10,110 bases of DNA from contig MGUQ01000029.1 of the NCBI GenBank assembly GCA_001799975.1, positions 10,479 to 20,588 of the forward strand. The letters run 5' to 3'. The notes under the pieces are model-generated. The model did no database searches. It was not told the DNA's origin and saw only the letters and a list, made by a program, of their open reading frames with translations. The stretch is from Elusimicrobia bacterium RIFCSPLOWO2_01_FULL_54_10 (GTDB lineage Bacteria; Elusimicrobiota; Elusimicrobia; 2-02-FULL-39-32). Below, piece after piece: positions 7,153-10,110 of the stretch. Within the stretch, counting starts at the first letter, position 1; the number at the start of each line of letters is the position of its first letter. Both the position numbers and the translations under genes were made by a program.

Positions 7153-7752
7153 ATGAATGAAGTCCTGATCGTCAAAAATATCAGCCGTGAAGGTCCCGGG
7201 TTGATCGAGCTGCTTCTAAAAGCCCGAAAGATTCATCATCGCATCATCGATTTGGAGCGAGGAGAAAAGTTTTCCAACCCCGAAAGCTATCGGGCGGTGG
7301 TCGTTCTCGGCGGCCCCGATAGCGCAAATGATTCAACTGAAAAAATGAAGCTTGAACTAACCCAAATTGAAGAGATCATCCGAACAGGAACGCCTTACCT
7401 CGGCATTTGTCTTGGAATGCAGGCGCTGATCAAGGCGGCCGGCGGAGAAGTCCATAAGCACACAATGAAGGAGATCGGTTGGAGGGATCCTGATGGCGGG
7501 TATTTTGAGATCGAATTGACTCAGGAAGGCAGGGAGGATCCGCTTTTCCAAGGACTTTCATCGCCCTTGAAGGTATTTCAATTACATGGAGAGACGGTTC
7601 GCCTTGGACCGGATATGTTTTTGCTTGCAGTCGGCAAACATTGCCGCAACCAGATTGTGAGAGTCGGAAGAAATGCATATGGAATTCAGGCTCACTTTGA
7701 ACTGACCCAGACAATGTTCGAGAACTGGGTGGGCCAAGATGATGATTTATGA
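7153..7752 (+). CDS. Class I glutamine amidotransferase (GATase1) protein
   Basis: The 199-residue protein is a stand-alone class I glutamine amidotransferase domain, which hydrolyses glutamine and passes ammonia to a partner. The nucleophile elbow is YLGICLGMQAL (82-92, Cys86). The oxyanion region VLGGPDSAND is at 51-60. The His-Glu pair lies in GIQAHFELT (177-185, His181 and Glu183), with Phe in place of the usual Pro between them. It resembles the amidotransferase half of GMP synthase but lacks the synthetase half. The ATG at 7153 follows GGGAG (7135-7139) at 13 nt, rather long; the upstream frame to 7018 lies inside the rSAM gene and is not protein-like. It follows the rSAM gene after 40 nt and may be in the same transcript. 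The acceptor of the ammonia is unknown. Confidence 0.87.
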   Translation: MNEVLIVKNISREGPGLIELLLKARKIHHRIIDLERGEKFSNPESYRAVVVLGGPDSANDSTEKMKLELTQIEEIIRTGTPYLGICLGMQALIKAAGGEVHKHTMKEIGWRDPDGGYFEIELTQEGREDPLFQGLSSPLKVFQLHGETVRLGPDMFLLAVGKHCRNQIVRVGRNAYGIQAHFELTQTMFENWVGQDDDL

Positions 7753-7799
7753 AACTTGAGCCCGGACTCTTTGAAGAGGGATTATCAACTAGAATATGA
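7749..7799 (+). CDS. Possible 16-residue ORF coupled to the amidotransferase stop
   Basis: An ATG at 7749 overlaps the amidotransferase TGA (ATGA) and opens a 16-codon frame, MKLEPGLFEEGLSTRI, closed by TGA at 7797. In another frame the sequence reads on as 19 residues (YETTGERLLVNFLTIAGVM) to a stop at 7852-7854. Together these could be the remains of a frameshifted small gene that once followed in the operon. No clear Shine-Dalgarno precedes it, and it may equally be chance. Confidence 0.2.
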   Translation: MKLEPGLFEEGLSTRI

Positions 7800-7887
7800 A
7801 ACGACTGGGGAAAGACTTTTGGTCAACTTCCTGACGATAGCCGGAGTTATGTGATTAATTTTCAACACACAATTTTAAGGAATCAAT

Positions 7888-8367
7888 ATGAACAATCTTT
7901 CTAAAGCTTTTATTGGATCAGCCGTCATCTGCTTTGCGTTGGGAACCACCCTCGGGCTTTTGATGCTTTTGAGCAGAATTCACTCCCAGTGGGGCGGATG
8001 GGATTATTATTTGATTCCTTCCCATACACATTTGAATCTATTGGGCTGGATGTCAATGACCATCTATGCCATGGGCTATCGCGCGTTTCCCGCCTTTTTT
8101 GGAAAAAGCCTGTATTCTGTGAGATTGGCCTGGATTCACTTCTGGTGCGCAAATATAGGGCTTGTTGGAATGGCTGTTTTTTTCTTTTTGAATCGTTTTC
8201 AGGAAGGATCATGGTCCATCCCGTTGGCCGTATCCGGATTGATTCAGATTTTTGGCGTCTATCTCTTCGTATACAACGTGGTTCGTTCCATTCTCTCGAA
8301 ACCCATGACAGATCAAAGGAGCTTACATGAATACCGTCAAGGAAAAACCAGCCTGGATCAAGGATAA
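7888..8367 (+). CDS. Four-helix membrane protein, related to heme-copper oxidase subunit I
   Basis: The 159-residue protein has four hydrophobic segments at about 8-29, 48-70, 80-101 and 110-134, with a basic C-terminal tail. The motif PSHTHLNLLGWMSMTIYAMGYRAFP (44-68) matches a family of small membrane proteins usually annotated as cbb3-type cytochrome oxidase subunit I-like. His46 and His48 may bind heme or metal, although the full 12-helix oxidase with its heme/copper ligands is absent. AAGGA at 7877-7881 lies 6 nt before the ATG, which fixes the start. It stands alone after a 135-nt gap and is not obviously part of the Moco operon. Its 3' end overlaps a 31-codon ORF. Relatives often occur near respiratory or nitrogen-oxide genes. 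The function is unproven. Confidence 0.75.
   Translation: MNNLSKAFIGSAVICFALGTTLGLLMLLSRIHSQWGGWDYYLIPSHTHLNLLGWMSMTIYAMGYRAFPAFFGKSLYSVRLAWIHFWCANIGLVGMAVFFFLNRFQEGSWSIPLAVSGLIQIFGVYLFVYNVVRSILSKPMTDQRSLHEYRQGKTSLDQG
8315..8321 (+). promoter_or_regulatory. Strong ribosome binding site inside the 3' end of the membrane protein gene
   Basis: AAAGGAG is placed 5 nt before the ATG at 8327. This good match and spacing is the main evidence that a gene starts there. Confidence 0.55.
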
Positions 8368-8422
8368 TAAAATAGATTCTGAATGTGAAGCCATTACGGT
8401 GAGATATATTGGAGCGCTCTGA
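8327..8422 (+). CDS. Small ORF (31 aa), possibly the 5' remnant of a lost gene
   Basis: The 31-residue frame begins MNTVKEKPAWIKDNKIDS and ends in YIGAL before TGA at 8420-8422. It has the best Shine-Dalgarno in this part of the window and overlaps the upstream gene by 41 nt in another frame, as coupled genes often do. The product is hydrophilic with one Cys and matches no family I know. After the stop, no frame continues convincingly, although an adjacent frame reads SALRYANFYLGHNPSIMSK to a stop near 8484. It may be a real small protein, or the start of a gene cut short by the same damage seen at about 8795. Confidence 0.4.
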   Translation: MNTVKEKPAWIKDNKIDSECEAITVRYIGAL

Positions 8423-8537
8423 GATATGCAAATTTCTATCTTGGTCATAATCCTTCGATCATGTCCAAAGCAAGGTCTGGGTAGCGATTGAAAAAAGTGA
8501 TGTCAAAGGGTATGAGTCACGCCCAGATGCTATGAAA

Positions 8538-8795
8538 TTATTGATCCTCGACGACGGAATCGGTATCATCCGTGCGTGTTTTAATGTCTTTCCCCGCAAG
8601 TTCGTCGTAACTCTTTAGCGCGTCCTGTTTTTTCTTTTGGCGGTCCTCTTTTTGCTTCAATTTCTTTTCCGTTTCCAGTTCTTCTTTAAATCCTGAATTG
8701 ACAAGTCCCGCTAGGCCTAGCGGCCTCTTATCATGTTTAGGTGGGGGTTCTTTCCGGTTTCTTTTCCGGATAGCGCTTCCTACGTTATCGTGTGC
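8538..8795 (-). pseudogene. C-terminal fragment of an unknown Lys/Glu-rich protein
   Basis: Read on the minus strand, the last 80 or so residues before the TAA at 8540-8538 are protein-like and very hydrophilic. They contain a Pro-Lys stretch, then GLAGLVNSGFKEELETEKK, a Lys/Gln/Asp-rich helix likely to form a coiled coil, and an acidic tail ending VVEDQ. The frame stays open rightward to an ATG at 9005, but beyond about 8795 it is only the antisense of the plus-strand stress-protein fragment. The true N-terminus is therefore missing or uses an unseen start. No family is recognised. A small intact gene with a rare internal start is less likely but not excluded. Confidence 0.4.
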
Positions 8796-8796
8796 G

Positions 8797-9030
8797 GTTG
8801 GCGGAATTGTGGGAGCTCTAGTGGGTATGGGCATGCCGGAATATGAAGCCAAGAGGTATGAAGGCCGGGTGAAGGAAGGCGGCATACTTCTTTCTGTCCA
8901 TTGCGACAATTCCGATTGGGTCAAGCGCGCAAAGGAGCTTCTCAAACGGACCGGAGCTGAAGACATCGCTTCTTCTGGAGAGGCTGACAGTGAAAAAACA
9001 TCCAATTCAACGGTTGCCTCACATCGTTGA
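8797..9030 (+). pseudogene. C-terminal fragment of a glycine-zipper general-stress-type protein
   Basis: From codon 34 of the open frame the translation VGGIVGALVGMGMPEYEAK, followed by RYEGRVKEGGILLSVHCD and WVKRAKELLKRTGAEDIASSGEA, closely matches from memory the C-terminal half of a widespread bacterial stress-related family. Full members are about 170-180 residues, with an N-terminal alpha/beta part and a long glycine-rich zipper before this point. The first 33 residues of the open frame (from 8698) are unlike the family and are the antisense of the minus-strand fragment. The gene has thus lost its promoter-proximal half, with the breakpoint near 8790-8800. Internal ATGs at 8827 and 8833 could still give a short product. 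Confidence 0.65.
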
Positions 9031-9052
9031 ATTAACTTAAACAGAATTCAAT

Positions 9053-9099
9053 CCGGAGGTTTTTCCAGGGTGTTTCCAGCGCCTTGGAGACACCTCCGG
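9053..9099 (+). terminator. Nested inverted repeat, possible transcription terminator
   Basis: CCGGAGGT (9053-9060) and ACCTCCGG (9092-9099) are perfect inverted copies. Inside them GTGTTTCCA (9070-9078) pairs with TGGAGACAC (9085-9093) with one G-U pair and a 6-nt loop; the two stems compete for two bases. The structure begins 23 nt after the stop at 9030 and is followed by TTTAGATTTAT, which is T-rich but not a clean U run. A rho-independent terminator for the truncated stress gene is the simplest reading. A DNA-level site of a mobile element is an alternative. Confidence 0.4.
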
Positions 9100-9102
9100 T
9101 TT

Positions 9103-9130
9103 AGATTTATATGAATAAACATATAAATCT
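9103..9130. repeat. Perfect 11-bp AT-rich inverted repeat
   Basis: AGATTTATATG (9103-9113) and CATATAAATCT (9120-9130) are exact inverted copies around the 6-base spacer AATAAA. The stem is almost all A/T, so it would make a weak RNA hairpin. A DNA binding site or recombination site is as likely as an RNA role. It stands directly after the GC-rich inverted repeat and 88 nt before the regulator gene. Confidence 0.6.
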
Positions 9131-9175
9131 CTTTATCTAGTGCGATTAATATATTAAAATCTCGAAATTATATAG

Positions 9176-9194
9176 TTAGATAGTCTTTATCTAA
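9176..9194. promoter_or_regulatory. Candidate operator dyad upstream of the XRE regulator
   Basis: TTAGATA (9176-9182) and TATCTAA (9188-9194) are exact inverted copies with a 5-nt spacer, ending 23 nt before the start codon at 9218. A third half-site, TATCTA, occurs at 9134-9139. A symmetric site this close to an XRE-type gene is typical of autoregulation. A TTATAC at 9199-9204 could serve as a -10 element, but no good -35 is seen. Binding is inference. Confidence 0.35.
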
Positions 9195-9217
9195 TCGCTT
9201 ATACAACTTAGGCAGGC

Positions 9218-9724
9218 ATGCTAAACAATAAGATAAACAGCATAGATGATGTCCCGGTTTCGCCGCAATCCAAAAAGGCCCCACCCCCAGTAATCAGGTC
9301 CTATGCAGACTGGGTGCGCTTAATCCGCCTCGATCTACGCATGACACAGTCTGAGCTGGCACAGCACGCCAAGCTCCCCCAGTCCCACATCGCGGCCATA
9401 GAAAAGGGCAAACTCGACCCCCGCCTAAGCACCCTGAGAAAGATCTTTGAAGCCCTGTCCTGTGAGATGGTTTTGGAACCCCGGCCGGCCGGCCCCCTTC
9501 AGGAAGTGCTTCACCAAAGAGCCCGCCATGTGGCTTTGCGAAGGCTGACAGAAAACCCGGGAATGATTGATTTGGAAGGCAGGGAACCCAATGAAAGCCT
9601 GTTTCTACAGATAGTCGAAAAGCTCACCAAAGACATCCTTTATAACCCCAAGGAAAGGGTTTGGCGGGATGCAAAACACCATCAGACAGTGCCGTTACCA
9701 ACCCCTAAAAACACTACGGATTGA
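9218..9724 (+). CDS. XRE/HipB-type helix-turn-helix regulator
   Basis: This 168-residue protein carries a lambda-repressor-type (XRE) DNA-binding domain at about 32-88: YADWVRLIRLDLRMTQSEL, then AQHAKLPQSHIAAIEKGKLDP and LSTLRKIFEALSCEMVLEP. The QSELAQHAKLPQSHIAAIE stretch is the helix-turn-helix itself. A 30-residue Pro/Ser-rich extension precedes it. A C-terminal region (94-150) contains ALRRLTENPGMIDLE and a helical segment ending in VWRD. Such proteins are often antitoxins or regulators next to a toxin, but no partner is visible: the downstream gene faces the other way, and only gene fragments lie upstream. The start has only a weak AGG (9210-9212) as ribosome binding site. The gene ends in an 11-nt tail-to-tail overlap with the minus-strand gene. 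An antitoxin role is inference. Confidence 0.85.
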   Translation: MLNNKINSIDDVPVSPQSKKAPPPVIRSYADWVRLIRLDLRMTQSELAQHAKLPQSHIAAIEKGKLDPRLSTLRKIFEALSCEMVLEPRPAGPLQEVLHQRARHVALRRLTENPGMIDLEGREPNESLFLQIVEKLTKDILYNPKERVWRDAKHHQTVPLPTPKNTTD

Positions 9725-10110
9725 CTATTGCGTTGACAGGAATAGTGACAGAGTCCACCATTTCTTCGGGTTCTCCCGTGCCAGGCTGATCTGATCCGAA
9801 AACCCTAAATCCCCAAAGCGAATAACCCCAGTCGTTATTGATTCTCCTGGTGCCCCTCATGCGGACATATCGGCCGCTTCTTGATGGGGTAAAGGTAAAT
9901 CGGTCCACAGCGCCGTCTCCCCCGGCCACGGTTTGTATAGGGGCCCAATCAGTGGCATTGTCTGAAACTTCCAAAACATAGTGTGTGGCATGGGCTGTTT
10001 CCCAGAAAAGCTCCACCGAGCTGATGCGGTATGGCGCTCCCAAATCTACATAAATAGATTGAGGATCTGTTGCTGCAGATTCCCAACGCGTGATCAGATC
10101 GTCATCGAAG
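9714..10110 (-). CDS. Discoidin (F5/8 type C) domain protein, C-terminal part
   Basis: The minus-strand frame is open to the right edge, so the N-terminus lies outside the window; 131 residues are seen. It encodes most of one F5/8 type C (coagulation factor/discoidin) beta-sandwich, a carbohydrate- or surface-binding module of secreted proteins. Marks in order are LITRWES (near the edge), SIYVDLGAPYRISSVELFWE, THYVLEVSDNATDW, GRYVRMRGTRR and the closing strand WGYSLWGFRVFG. A Gly/Pro/Glu linker of about 27 residues then ends at TAG, 9716-9714. The initial TTG at 10043 sits inside the domain and is not a start. The full protein is probably a secreted or surface enzyme, such as a glycoside hydrolase, with this module at its C-terminus. 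The catalytic part cannot be seen. Confidence 0.85.
   Translation of the reverse strand, partial: FDDDLITRWESAATDPQSIYVDLGAPYRISSVELFWETAHATHYVLEVSDNATDWAPIQTVAGGDGAVDRFTFTPSRSGRYVRMRGTRRINNDWGYSLWGFRVFGSDQPGTGEPEEMVDSVTIPVNAIVNP

Noticed and set aside
7925..8431. 168-codon minus-strand frame antisense to the membrane protein
   Set aside because: Its composition is the mirror of the hydrophobic plus-strand gene, with no motif and no ribosome binding site. The plus-strand gene has both.
8454..8618. Plus-strand frame reading FDHVQSKVWVAIEKSDVKGYES and on
   Set aside because: It has protein-like stretches but no start codon until 8532 and no known match. Past 8538 it is opposite the minus-strand fragment. 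Could be gene debris, but not supportable as a feature.
8796..9005. N-terminal part of the minus-strand frame starting at 9005
   Set aside because: It is the antisense of a clear stress-protein fragment. Ser/Pro-rich noise is expected from reverse reading of that sequence.
1..10110. CRISPR array, tRNA, rRNA, transposase or integrase
   Set aside because: No regularly spaced repeats, no cloverleaf or rRNA-like sequence, and no transposase or recombinase motifs were found on reading both strands.

Overview
The window looks like a piece of bacterial chromosome, probably from an uncultured or poorly sampled lineage with a two-membrane (Gram-negative-type) envelope. I cannot name the phylum from the sequence. 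Base composition is mixed to moderately GC-rich by eye over about 1-7750 and turns AT-rich in the gap at about 9030-9217. Genes in the first part are packed head to tail, with 1-nt gaps or 4-nt stop/start overlaps and usually a visible Shine-Dalgarno sequence.

Block 1 (1-7112) is one compact plus-strand operon. It starts inside a MogA/MoaB-type molybdopterin adenylyltransferase and runs through moeA, mobA and moaA, which are four molybdenum-cofactor (Moco) steps. It continues with a TauE/SafE-type membrane permease, tatC, a small DGC-motif cysteine protein, and a 659-residue B12-binding/radical SAM protein with a STAS-like C-terminal tail. MobA implies a dinucleotide (MGD) form of Moco, as used by DMSO-reductase-family enzymes. 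TatC fits export of such folded, cofactor-loaded enzymes. The missing Moco genes (moaC, moaD, moaE) and the client enzyme must lie elsewhere. A class I glutamine amidotransferase (7153-7752) follows after 40 nt and may be the last gene of the operon.

Block 2 (7753-9217) is loosely packed and looks eroded. It holds a four-helix membrane protein resembling small relatives of heme-copper oxidase subunit I (7888-8367), a 31-codon ORF with a strong ribosome binding site (8327-8422), and two gene fragments meeting head to head near 8795. The left fragment is the C-terminal part of a Lys/Glu-rich minus-strand protein. The right fragment is the C-terminal part of a plus-strand glycine-zipper stress-type protein. 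Both lack their N-terminal halves at about the same point, which suggests a deletion or rearrangement scar. The gap after them carries three inverted repeats.

Block 3 (9218-10110) has an XRE-type helix-turn-helix regulator facing, tail to tail with an 11-nt overlap, the C-terminal end of a discoidin (F5/8 type C) domain protein that enters from the right edge on the minus strand. Nothing here is a CRISPR array, tRNA, rRNA, transposase or integrase. The most unusual elements are the B12/radical SAM-STAS fusion inside a Moco/Tat operon and the head-to-head truncation scar followed by the palindrome cluster.
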